DNA of 64,000 nt. Source: Microvirga sp. TS319 (GTDB lineage Bacteria > Pseudomonadota > Alphaproteobacteria > Rhizobiales > Beijerinckiaceae). The notes beneath the pieces were generated by a model. It had not been told where the DNA came from. It did not search any database and saw only the letters and a list, made by a program, of their open reading frames with translations. Below are positions 27,191 to 35,085 of the stretch, in pieces; positions within the stretch are counted from its first letter, which is position 1; every line of letters starts with the position of its first letter. The stretch spans positions 975,501-1,039,500 of the forward strand of contig NZ_JBGGGT010000001.1 in the NCBI RefSeq assembly GCF_041276405.1, written 5' to 3'. Both the position numbers and the translations under genes were made by a program.

Positions 27191-28200
27191 GTGAGTCTGC
27201 ACCGCAGCTGTCCGTCGTCATTCCCACACACAACCGCCTGCCTGAACTTCGGCGCTGTTTAGACGCATTAGCGCAACAAGATTTTCCCAACGATTGCATG
27301 GAGGTTGTCGTCGTCGCCGATGGCTGCACGGATGGGACCGTGGAGGCACTCTCCCAGGCGACTTTCGCTTTTCCGCTGCGATTGATCACGCAGTCTCCAA
27401 GGGGAGCGGCGGCGGCCAGGAATCGAGGAGCGCGGGAGGCCTCGGGTACGATCCTGCTGTTTTTGGATGACGATGTTATTGCTACGGCAACTCTGATCTC
27501 GGAGCATAACAAGAGGCACGCCGACGGAGGAGAGCGAGTCGTCATCGGCCCCTATCTACCCAATCCTCCTACTAACTCTGATTACACGCGACAGCAGCTC
27601 TACCTCTTTTGGCGACAACTTTTCGACACGATGGCCGAGCCAAACCATAAGCCCAGCTATAGAGACGTTGTCAGCGGCAATCTCTCGATGTCGGCAGACA
27701 CTTTCGAACGGATTGGTGGCTTCGACGAAGCGTTTCCCTCCTGCGGAATGGAGGATTACGAACTCGGGATTCGTCTACTGGAAAATGGTATCGAGCTTAC
27801 GTATGCGCCAGACGCCGGTGCCGAACATCTTGATACGACAGACATGCGCCGTTCGTTGCAACGGAAATATCGCGAAGGAAGTGGTACGATAACACTTGTC
27901 AGCCGTCACCCTGCCGCGTTGCGAACAACGGCGTTGATCCACCGCGCCGGCTTGGGACAGCGATTGGCGTTTCGATGGCCGCGCGTGAGCAGGGCTATTC
28001 AAGGTGGCTCCCCCCTTTTGCTGGACCTAACGTCTGCACTAAGGTTAAGGCCAGTCTGGATCCGGCTTAACAGTTACATATCGGATTTGGCATTCTGGCA
28101 AGGTGTCCGTGACGAAGTCGGCGGGGAGGAGGCGTTTGTAGCTTTGGTCAAAACGCTCGAACAACAGGCTCAAAGTTACGCAGACCAGAGTGACTGTTAA
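27187..28200 (+). CDS. Family 2 glycosyltransferase, last gene of the export operon
   Basis: A 337-residue GT2 enzyme with SVVIPTHNRLPELRRCLDAL, VVADGCTDGT, RGAAAARNRGA, the DDD motif (FLDDDVIA) and a later GGFDEAFPSCGMEDYELGIRL that holds the ED acceptor motif. It overlaps the previous gene by four bases (ATGA). Its stop codon lies at the very edge of a truncated IS30 gene, so the operon ends at an insertion scar. Whatever lay downstream has been lost or displaced. Confidence 0.87.
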   Translation: MSESAPQLSVVIPTHNRLPELRRCLDALAQQDFPNDCMEVVVVADGCTDGTVEALSQATFAFPLRLITQSPRGAAAARNRGAREASGTILLFLDDDVIATATLISEHNKRHADGGERVVIGPYLPNPPTNSDYTRQQLYLFWRQLFDTMAEPNHKPSYRDVVSGNLSMSADTFERIGGFDEAFPSCGMEDYELGIRLLENGIELTYAPDAGAEHLDTTDMRRSLQRKYREGSGTITLVSRHPAALRTTALIHRAGLGQRLAFRWPRVSRAIQGGSPLLLDLTSALRLRPVWIRLNSYISDLAFWQGVRDEVGGEEAFVALVKTLEQQAQSYADQSDC

Positions 28201-28448
28201 TCCTCAGCACTGTCCGTTGTCAGAAATTTTGAGACAGAGGGCGTCTGATCGGTTACGTCGCAAATATGGAAATAGCCGCGATACAAGGGCTCTTCGTCGT
28301 GAATCCAGTTCCGCTTGATCTCGCGATAGATGGTCGAACGATGCCGCTGCAGGCGGTCGGCGATCAAACTGATCGGGGTCGTGGCGGCGTGCATGCGGGC
28401 AATCTCACGCCGTTCAGCCAGGCTCACATGGATGTAGGGCAGGGCCAT
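28197..28448 (-). pseudogene. 5' stub of an IS30-family transposase
   Basis: The first 60 residues (LAERREIARMHAA, ISLIADRLQRHRSTIYREIKR, then YRGYF) are the N-terminal helix-turn-helix of IS30 transposases. The catalytic core is absent: after about residue 62 the frame runs into unrelated sequence and stops four bases inside the neighbouring GT2 gene. The rest of the element was lost. Confidence 0.78.
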
Positions 28449-28528
28449 TCAGCCTCCGGGTGCAAATCCTTTGATTGTAACAGAATTCGCACTTCAGAAT
28501 AGAATCCACCCGCCTACAACAGTGTCAT

Positions 28529-28572
28529 TGCAAGGAAGAAATGGCACTCGGCGTGCAAATTAGAAATGACAC
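28529..28572 (-). repeat. Left end of the insertion sequence: two 19-base repeats
   Basis: Read on the minus strand: GTGTCATTTCTAATTTGCA (inner) and GTGCCATTTCTTCCTTGCA (outer), six bases apart. Likely transposase binding sites. Confidence 0.7.
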
Positions 28573-28731
28573 CAGTGTATAGTGCGAGTCATTTAGCGCT
28601 GACCTGTCTCCTGAACCCAGAACAGCTGGTGAGGGTTGCAGTGCCGGGTTCAGGAAACCTCCAGCAAAATCTGAAAACGGAATGAGCTTTCTAGCAGGAT
28701 ACCATCCGATCCGAGATGGCCATGCCGCTCT

Positions 28732-30030
28732 TCAGCTGATCTTGAACATGTGACGCTCGCCCTGTCCCCGCCGACGCGGCGCCTTGGCCGAGCGCTGCTC
28801 GTCCCGCTCCTGCTGGATCTGCGCCATATAGCTGAGGACCTCACTCAGCCGCTTGTTCTCGACGATCGCGGCCTGGGTGACCCGCCGCAGCTTGTCATAG
28901 GTGCGGTAGGGCAGGTCGACCCCCTTGTGTCGGATCGCCAGCCGGCCGTCCGGATAGTCGATCACCGTGACGCGCTGGCGGGCGAGGGGACGCGTGATCT
29001 CATTCGGCTCGAGCAGAAACAGGATCTTGTCGTACTGGAGCGTCAGATTGTGCGTGACCGTGCGTTCCTCCTTCCAGGCGAAGACATCCTCCAGCACCAT
29101 CTCCTGCGGCACCGGACGGTGAGCATCCGTGCGGCTGAACGGCTCCTTGGCGAAACGCCGGTTATGATCGGCCAGAAACCCCGGCAGGAAGGCGTTGGCG
29201 GCCTCGATCGTCGAGATGCCGGCAAGCCGCATCTCCTTGACCAAGCGATCCTGGAGCGTGCCGAACGAGCGCTCGATCCGGCCTTTGACGGCCGGCGTGT
29301 TGGCGCAGATGATGTCAATGTTGAGCTCATGCATGGCCCGTCCGAACTGGGTCATGCCGTCACCATCTTCCGCCTCTGTCTTGCTGACCCGGAAGATGGC
29401 GTGCTTGTCCGAGTAGAAGGCGATCGGGCGGCCATGGACTGCGACGTATTGGTGGGTCTCGCGCAGGTAATCGAAGGTGGATTCTGAGGGCACGACGGCA
29501 GCGTGCATGAGCCGACTGGTGGCATCATCGATATAAGCCAGAAGCGTGCATTGCGGGCCACGGGCCTCGAACCACCAGTGCTTGGAGCCATCAATCTGGA
29601 TCAACTCGCCCATCCGCTCGCGGCGATTGCGCGGCTGATGAACGGAAGGAAGGCGCCGGCGGCGATCCAGCCACAGACCTTCCTCCATCATCCATTTGCG
29701 GACCGTCTCTCGGGACACGGGACAACCATGGGTCTCCCGCAGCTTCTCAGTGGCCAATGTCGGACCGAAATCCGGATAGCGCTCCTTGATGATCGTCACA
29801 ACCAGGTCGCGGACCGATGCGGGAAGCCGATTGTTTCCAGGCTTGCCGCGGCGCTTGGACGCCAAGCTGACGGCTCCATGCTCCCGGAAGGCCTTCAGGA
29901 GCCGGAAGACCTGCCGACGTTTAAGCTGAAGCAGGGCGCACGCGTCCCGAACGGTGATCCGGCGGGCTTCTAAATCCATCAAGACATTGAGCCGGGAAAA
30001 CTCCTTGTTGCTCATCGACACCACCGCCAT
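28732..30030 (-). CDS. ISNCY (IS1202-type) DDE transposase
   Basis: A 432-residue transposase. The N-terminal helix-turn-helix (VRDACALLQLKRRQVFRLLKAF) is followed by a second DNA-binding segment, then an RNase H-like core. The first Asp is in LIQIDGSKHWWFE, the second in FYSDKHAIFR and the Glu in AKGRIERSFGTLQDRLV-like sequence (here AVKGRIERSFG). A basic tail ends the protein. The frame has no break, so the element may still be active. The ribosome binding region is GGAGGACG just upstream of the ATG. Confidence 0.88.
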   Translation of the reverse strand: MAVVSMSNKEFSRLNVLMDLEARRITVRDACALLQLKRRQVFRLLKAFREHGAVSLASKRRGKPGNNRLPASVRDLVVTIIKERYPDFGPTLATEKLRETHGCPVSRETVRKWMMEEGLWLDRRRRLPSVHQPRNRRERMGELIQIDGSKHWWFEARGPQCTLLAYIDDATSRLMHAAVVPSESTFDYLRETHQYVAVHGRPIAFYSDKHAIFRVSKTEAEDGDGMTQFGRAMHELNIDIICANTPAVKGRIERSFGTLQDRLVKEMRLAGISTIEAANAFLPGFLADHNRRFAKEPFSRTDAHRPVPQEMVLEDVFAWKEERTVTHNLTLQYDKILFLLEPNEITRPLARQRVTVIDYPDGRLAIRHKGVDLPYRTYDKLRRVTQAAIVENKRLSEVLSYMAQIQQERDEQRSAKAPRRRGQGERHMFKIS

Positions 30031-30066
30031 CGGCCACGTCCTCCTGCAACCCCGAAAAGCAGGAGA

Positions 30067-30109
30067 GTGCCATTTGAACTTTGCAAGGGGGTGTCATCTC
30101 TATATTGCA
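30067..30109 (+). repeat. Right end of the insertion sequence: two 19-base repeats
   Basis: On the plus strand: GTGCCATTTGAACTTTGCA (inner) and GTGTCATCTCTATATTGCA (outer), five bases apart, mirror-imaging the left end. Confidence 0.7.
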
Positions 30110-30324
30110 GCTACAACACGAATTCGCATAACACTGATTTTGACAAGAAGTTGATACCCGGTGCTGGGCCCTGCCATTTGTTTTAATCAACGGCGGTCCT
30201 GGTTCCGATATCCCTTCCATAGACCTATACGGATGATGGCGGCTCTTCCAAGCGAGGTCAGTAAGAAGGAGCAAGGGAGGTCGGGGCCGCCTTCTCGCTG
30301 GCAAACCGCACTCCTGCGTTCGGA

Positions 30325-31101
30325 TCAGTATCGCCGTCCGAACATCCAATCTCCCACCTCATCAAGGGCATCGAAGGCGCGATTGGTCAGGCGGCGTGGG
30401 CCAGCAAGCATTCCTTCTTCACGCTCCACGACATAGGGATGCGGACCAGGCGGTATCGCCTCACGATATTCGCCCGATGCGTCAGCCGACCCGTCGAAAG
30501 CCCAGTCCCGCCGTACAGCGGCGGGCGGCATGGTCGCGGGTGGCACCGGGCGCATATCGTTCCTGGCCGCGACGGGCCGGCGGGTCTCAGGTGCCAGGAC
30601 GTCTTCGACCCGGCTCAGAGCCACGTATTGCGACTGAGGCAGCGCAACCCGGTAGCCAAGATCCCGGGCGACACCCGGCAGGTTCCGAACCGCTGCCCTG
30701 CCCGCCTCCATGCCGTGGCAGATGCTGAAGTACAGGGCATGGAAGTTAGTGTTTTGGCGGATCGTCTCACGGCTTTCCCTGGTGGAGAAGGGCGCGAGGT
30801 AGAACGCCATGGTGCGCCCGTTCTTTTCGGCTACGATCGCCGGCTTGGTGCGCGAGCAATAAACATACCCGTTCTCCTCGCTGAGCTCCCTGCGTCCGGA
30901 TGAACTCGCGTGAAAGGTCTTCACCCGGGTTTGCATGAGCGTGCCGCCCCCTGCCTGCGTCAGAGGGACGGCCGCCTGGATGGCGAACTCGTCGCAGCCA
31001 TCAGGCCTGCACAGTCCCCGGATGATGTCGGGACGGTCATAGGTCTGAGCGAAGGCTGGGGTTGCGAGCACGAGGGCAAGGGCAGCAAGAGGTCTGAGCA
31101 T
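30325..31101 (-). CDS. Secreted protein of unknown function
   Basis: A 258-residue protein with a clear Sec signal peptide (about residues 1-18, ending PAFA). The mature part has Cys residues in a GLCRPDGCDEF segment and again in CSRT and ICHGM, which could form disulfides in the periplasm. The last 80 residues are rich in Pro and Arg and probably disordered. I do not recognise a family. It is divergent from the recombinase gene at 31289, with a 187-base shared upstream region. Confidence 0.65.
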   Translation of the reverse strand: MLRPLAALALVLATPAFAQTYDRPDIIRGLCRPDGCDEFAIQAAVPLTQAGGGTLMQTRVKTFHASSSGRRELSEENGYVYCSRTKPAIVAEKNGRTMAFYLAPFSTRESRETIRQNTNFHALYFSICHGMEAGRAAVRNLPGVARDLGYRVALPQSQYVALSRVEDVLAPETRRPVAARNDMRPVPPATMPPAAVRRDWAFDGSADASGEYREAIPPGPHPYVVEREEGMLAGPRRLTNRAFDALDEVGDWMFGRRY

Positions 31102-31288
31102 TGGTGGCCTTGGACTGACGATTGGTTAACGAAGTGTCGCTGCCGAAGTCGCGCAGGAATGTGACGATTTCGGGCCAAGCTGTGGGGTGCGTCCCTTGGT
31201 CCACCTGGTAGTGGTCCTTGTTGCCCCCCGTTTTGACAAGAAGTCTGCAACCATTGCTGGGATATGGTCCTCCCATCGGGAGGATCTC

Positions 31289-32239
31289 ATGCGTGCAAAC
31301 CACCGGCTGGGCCAGCTCTGGCTCGATGCACTGGCAACCGAACTCGGAGCCTCAGCCGGCACCATCGCGACCTACACCGACGATCTGAACTGCTACCTCG
31401 CCTGGCTCGATGAAATCGGTCTCGGCCTGAACGATGTCGGCGTAGAACATATTCGAGATTACATCGCTGCGCTCGATCGGCGCGGCTATGCCGGCTCGAC
31501 GATCGCTCGGCGGATCACGGTGGCCCGCGGCTTGCACAAATTCCTGATCGCGGAGGAACTCGGCGCGCGTGATCCCACATCCCATTTGTCGAGCATGCGC
31601 CGGGCCTGGAAGCTGCCGTTCGTCTTGTCCATCGCCGAGACCGAGGCGCTCCTGGAGAGCGCCCATCGACTTGCCGCCGATTCCTCGGTCGGGCTGTACC
31701 GTCAGGCCGGCTATGCGAGAAGGGCAGCTTTGTTCGAGACGCTTTATGCCTCCGGCATGCGCATCAGCGAGGCTTTGTCGCTGACTGCCGATGCCGCGAC
31801 GCCCGGAACCCGCATGCTCCTGGTGCGCGGCAAGGGCGACAAGCAGCGGCTCGTGCCCCTGCATGAACGGGCGATCACGGCCATTGCCCACTGGCAGAGG
31901 CTGGCCCGCGCGTACTCCGGCGGAGCGCCCTCCCCCTGGCTGTTCCACTCGGTGCGCAATGGGGCGAAGGCCTTGACCCGTCAGGCCGCCCTGCTGGACA
32001 TCAAGGAGGCCGCTGTCGCCGCAGGGCTGGCGAGCCCCGAGCGCGTGTCGCCGCATGTGCTGCGCCATGCCTTTGCCACCCATATGCACTCGGGCGGGAC
32101 TGACTTGCGCGTGCTGCAGGAGCTGCTGGGACATGCCGGCATCGAGACGACCCAAATCTACACCCATCTCGATACCTCCCGCCTCCATGCCATGGTCCGT
32201 GACCTTCATCCGCTCAACAGGCAGGATGGTTCGGAATGA
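31289..32239 (+). CDS. xerD: Tyrosine recombinase of the XerC/XerD type
   Basis: A 316-residue recombinase with a SAM-like N-terminal core-binding domain (residues 1-95). The catalytic domain has the Arg in ASGMRISEAL, Lys in GKGDKQRLVP, HxxR in HVLRHAFATH, His in LLGHAGIETTQ and the nucleophile in IYTHLD. The ending (VRDLHPL) is typical of rhizobial XerD. XerD resolves chromosome dimers at dif with XerC and FtsK. Whether this is the housekeeping copy or a paralog cannot be told here. ATG 31289 follows GGGAGGA. The open frame starts earlier at 31187 but without support. TTGACA at 31234 could be a -35 element. Confidence 0.8.
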   Translation: MRANHRLGQLWLDALATELGASAGTIATYTDDLNCYLAWLDEIGLGLNDVGVEHIRDYIAALDRRGYAGSTIARRITVARGLHKFLIAEELGARDPTSHLSSMRRAWKLPFVLSIAETEALLESAHRLAADSSVGLYRQAGYARRAALFETLYASGMRISEALSLTADAATPGTRMLLVRGKGDKQRLVPLHERAITAIAHWQRLARAYSGGAPSPWLFHSVRNGAKALTRQAALLDIKEAAVAAGLASPERVSPHVLRHAFATHMHSGGTDLRVLQELLGHAGIETTQIYTHLDTSRLHAMVRDLHPLNRQDGSE

Positions 32240-32419
32240 CCATGGAGTGCAGAATGGCCGAAGGGGCTGATGTTGACCTCCGGGGAAAACGATCGCTATG
32301 AAGCCACGACGAATGTTTCGCGTTGGCGAAATTCGAACCATCATCGTGGAAACCTTCACGGAAGCAAAAGCACGCAACAGTTTTGCCCACTAAACCCACT
32401 CCATTGAGAAAGCAAACCT

Positions 32420-32680
32420 ATGGCAGAGCGGCCTGAGAAGACGGAAGAGCCTGAGACCGATGGCAAGGCCAGCACGCCCCAATTGGATCGGCTGGAGAAA
32501 CTGGCCAATGCGGCTGCTACCGCTGAGCAGGCGAAGCAATGGCGAGCGCGTAAGAACGGCATGAGCCATCAAGAAGAACCGCCCGAAATCCGGGACCTCA
32601 GTCATGATGCGGAGGCCAGAGCTCAGGCAGAGGAAGCGATGCGCAGGATGATGGCGAAGCCGCAACGCAAGCGTCGTTGA
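32420..32680 (+). CDS. Small highly charged protein of unknown function
   Basis: An 86-residue soluble protein made almost entirely of Glu, Lys, Arg, Ala and Gln, with predicted helix from residue 22 to 80 and a basic end (KPQRKRR). No cysteine, no membrane segment and no motif. The composition and clean start suggest a real gene. I cannot assign a function. Confidence 0.55.
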   Translation: MAERPEKTEEPETDGKASTPQLDRLEKLANAAATAEQAKQWRARKNGMSHQEEPPEIRDLSHDAEARAQAEEAMRRMMAKPQRKRR

Positions 32681-32712
32681 TGGTAACAATCTGGCAATCG
32701 CCGGCTCGAGCT

Positions 32713-32878
32713 AGCGCATTGTGCGGACCCAGCGGGCCGCGCGAGCGAAAGGTGGACCCGGTTTTCACGAGCGTGGCCCTTCGGGTCCGCTCCGAACGAT
32801 GCGCCATCCGATGCTCCCTTTTTGGAGAGAGCGCATCGTTTTGGCGAAAAACCGGGGCCACTTTTCGCACGATGCGCT
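32713..32878 (+). repeat. Intergenic palindromic repeat, type 1, copy 1
   Basis: About 165 bases that begin AGCGCATT and end ATGCGCT, built of nested inverted parts: GCGGACCCAGCGGGCC, GGCCCTTCGGGTCCGCTC, ACGATGCGC and CATCCGATGCTCCC. Two further copies lie at 33371-33527 and 56611-56766 (the last in reverse orientation). The reverse complement of this copy matches the last over most of its length by eye. It lies between two plus-strand genes. Confidence 0.7.
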
Positions 32879-32997
32879 AGGATTCAGGCCCTTGAACCAG
32901 CGGGGTGCGGTTAAGGGCCTGTTAGGCCGCTGCTTGCCATGGTCCCGCCACCCTGTTCCTGCAGATGGCAGGAAGGCGTCACTTTAGGAGTTTCATG

Positions 32998-33270
32998 ATG
33001 ACCGATGCGAAAGCAGCCAAGAAGCCGAACCCTGCCCTGTCGAAGCCTCTACAGCCCTCGAATGCGCTGGCGGCCATCGTGGGTTCGGCTCCCCTGCCCC
33101 GCACGGAGGTGGTGAGCAAGGTATGGGAGTACATTAAGGCCAACAACCTTCAGAATCCCGCCAACAAGCGCGAAATCCTGGCAGATGACAAGCTGCAGGC
33201 CGTCTTCGGCGGTAAGAGCGCGGTCAGCATGTTCGAGATGAACAAGCACTTTGCTCAGCATCTCTCCTAA
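32998..33270 (+). CDS. SWIB/MDM2-domain protein
   Basis: A 90-residue basic protein. After a Lys/Pro-rich N-terminus, residues about 25-88 form a SWIB domain: EVVSKVWEYIKANNLQNP, NKREILADDKLQAVFG and MFEMNKHFAQHL follow the known pattern. Bacterial SWIB proteins are small DNA-associated proteins found in rhizobia and chlamydiae. Their exact role is unclear. AGGAG at 32986-32990 places the start at the second ATG (32998), seven bases on. The first ATG at 32995 is possible. Confidence 0.85.
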   Translation: MTDAKAAKKPNPALSKPLQPSNALAAIVGSAPLPRTEVVSKVWEYIKANNLQNPANKREILADDKLQAVFGGKSAVSMFEMNKHFAQHLS

Positions 33271-33370
33271 GGCTGAGAGACAGGGGCCTCGCTGACTGAA
33301 AGGGGCGTGGGACTTTTATCGAGCCCCTCGCCTGAACTCTGTCCGGGGTGTTGCCTCACGTAAAGATCTG

Positions 33371-33527
33371 ACGCATCGTGCGAACCTGGCGGGCCGCACG
33401 AGCGAAACGTGGATCCGGTTTTCACGAGCGTGGCCCTTCGGGTCCGCTCGCAACGATGCGCTCTTTCCAAGAAGGGAGCATCGGATGCAACCCCAAAAGT
33501 GGATTCCACTTTTCGCCTCCGATGCTC
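33371..33527 (+). repeat. Intergenic palindromic repeat, type 1, copy 2
   Basis: About 157 bases of the same family as 32713-32878: ACGCATCGTGCGAACC, GTGGATCCGGTTTTCACGAG, GGCCCTTCGGGTCCGCTCG, CGATGCGCTC and GGAGCATCGGATG, then a CCAAAAGTGGA...TCCACTTTTCG hairpin. It lies at the convergent ends of the SWIB gene and the D-aminoacylase operon and could act as terminator for both. Confidence 0.7.
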
Positions 33528-33570
33528 CAGCTCAACGTTGCGGGTGACAGTGGCCGTAAGGTCATAAGTC

Positions 33571-35040
33571 CTATGAGGATTGCATTCCCGATGACTGTCG
33601 CCGAAGGACCCTGCCAGGGCGCTCGCCACTGGGCTTGCCATCGTGCCACACGACCTTGCCATTCACGAGAACTGTCTCGATTCCGCGCGACGCAGCGATG
33701 GGGCGATCATAGGTCGCGACCTCATCAACCGTTTCAGGATTCAGGATCACCAGATCGGCGAACGCACCCTCTCGAATGACGCCACGGTCAGGCAGGCCAA
33801 AATTTCTCGCTGTTAGTCCCGTCATTTTGTGAATCGCGGCCTCGAGGGAGAACAGTCCGCGCTTGCGGCTGTAGTGCCCGAGCACCCGCGGGAAAGTGCC
33901 CCAGAGCCGGGGATGGGGCTTCTCGTCATGGGGCAGTCCGTCCGATCCGATCATCGTCTGATCGAAGGCCAGAATGCGTTCCACGTCTCCCTCGTCCATG
34001 CGATAATAGACGGCACCGGCCGGCAGAAGGCGCCCGATCACTTCGTCCTGTGTTCCACCAATCTTCTTGATAATATCGGCCAGATCCCACCCCGCGAATT
34101 CGGGCAGGCCCTTAGACCAAGTGACCGTCACTCTCGTGGCATTCGCCGCCAGATGCGGGGCGAGGATCGTGGACGAAGCCGCGTAAGGATAGCAGTCGAG
34201 GCAAATCTCCTGGGTCGCCATCTGGCACTGGATGAGCTTGAGGGTCTCTGCCGAACGGCCAAAGTTCTTCGCACCCACCACTTTGTGGTGCGAGATGACG
34301 ACTGGCACTCCGACATCCCGTCCGATTCGGAAGGTCTCGTTCAGAGACTCGACGACCATGTCTCCTTCGTCCCGCATATGCGTGCAGTAGAGGCCGCCGC
34401 GCTCCCGCAACGGCTGGCAGATTTCAATCACCTCCTCGGTTGGAGAGCCGATTGCGGGCGCGTAGGCGAGTCCTGTCGAAACGCCGATCGCTCCAGCTTC
34501 CAAAGCCTCGACGACCATCACCCGCATGGCCGCGATCTGCTCCGGACTGGCGGGTTGAGTCAGATCCTCCATGGTCGCGACGCGGAGCGTCGAATGACCG
34601 ACCAGCATGGCGCAGTTGGTTGCGGCCGGATGCGCCTCCAGCTCGGCGACATAGGCGGCGAAGGTCGGGAAGCGATACCAACGGCCGCTCTCGTCCAGAA
34701 GGTTCAACGGCGGCGTGACCGGATCCGGAATGGAACGGGGCATCGGCGCGAGAGAGATCCCGCAATTGCCTCCGACGACGGTCGTCACGCCCTGGCTCAC
34801 TTTAGGCGTCATCTCGGGGTCCGACAGCAATAGCCGGTCGTCATGCGTATGCGCATCGATGAAGCCGGGAGCGATCACGAGTCCCGCGGCATCGAAAGTC
34901 GTCTCGGCTGTCGCATCGTCTAATGGGCCGACATGAACGATGCGATCGGCCCTGATCGCCACGTCGCCCTCGAACCGATCGGCACCGGTTCCATCGACAA
35001 TGGAAGCATTGTGAATAATCACGTCGTAGTGGTTGGTCAT
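33571..35040 (-). CDS. N-acyl-D-amino-acid deacylase (D-aminoacylase)
   Basis: A 489-residue amidohydrolase. The metal site HTHDD (GFIDAHTHDDRLLL) follows an N-terminal beta-sandwich. The GGNCGIS segment carries the Cys that bridges the metal in D-aminoacylases. GHSTLR, THMRDEG, SHHKVVG and the late Asp in MIGSDGLPHDEKPHPR fit the family. It cleaves N-acyl-D-amino acids to the free D-amino acid and an acid. It is the last gene of the operon that begins at 45080 and starts 45 bases after the fused ATPase gene. ATG 35040 fits family length. The open frame allows nine more residues. Confidence 0.88.
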   Translation of the reverse strand: MTNHYDVIIHNASIVDGTGADRFEGDVAIRADRIVHVGPLDDATAETTFDAAGLVIAPGFIDAHTHDDRLLLSDPEMTPKVSQGVTTVVGGNCGISLAPMPRSIPDPVTPPLNLLDESGRWYRFPTFAAYVAELEAHPAATNCAMLVGHSTLRVATMEDLTQPASPEQIAAMRVMVVEALEAGAIGVSTGLAYAPAIGSPTEEVIEICQPLRERGGLYCTHMRDEGDMVVESLNETFRIGRDVGVPVVISHHKVVGAKNFGRSAETLKLIQCQMATQEICLDCYPYAASSTILAPHLAANATRVTVTWSKGLPEFAGWDLADIIKKIGGTQDEVIGRLLPAGAVYYRMDEGDVERILAFDQTMIGSDGLPHDEKPHPRLWGTFPRVLGHYSRKRGLFSLEAAIHKMTGLTARNFGLPDRGVIREGAFADLVILNPETVDEVATYDRPIAASRGIETVLVNGKVVWHDGKPSGERPGRVLRRQSSGMQSS

Positions 35041-35085
35041 GAATCTGCCTTCGTTAGATATCGACAACGATGTCGTGATTGGGCC

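Larger units (their letters stand above)
28529..30109 (-). mobile_element. ISNCY/IS1202-type insertion sequence, apparently intact
   Basis: One transposase gene bounded on each side by two 19-base repeats of the form GTGYCATYT-x5-TTGCA, arranged as inverted pairs with the GTG end inside. The pairs are at 28529-28547 and 28554-28572 on the left, and 30067-30085 and 30091-30109 on the right. The words CTACAACA (28514 and 30111) lie just outside both ends in direct orientation and may be part of a target duplication. A longer duplication, expected for IS1202-type elements, is not clear. Confidence 0.7.

Noticed and set aside
28484..30128. GAATTCGCA on both sides of the insertion sequence as a long target duplication
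   Set aside because: The spacing to the two ends differs and the surrounding bases do not agree, so I kept only the CTACAACA observation.
30137..30167. TTTTGACAAGAAGT...TGCTGGG also found near 31232
   Set aside because: Only 14 and 7 matching bases with a diverged middle. It may be a shared promoter-like word or chance, too weak to call a repeat.
31352..32377. 341-residue minus-strand frame
   Set aside because: Fully antisense to the recombinase gene, whose catalytic motifs are intact.
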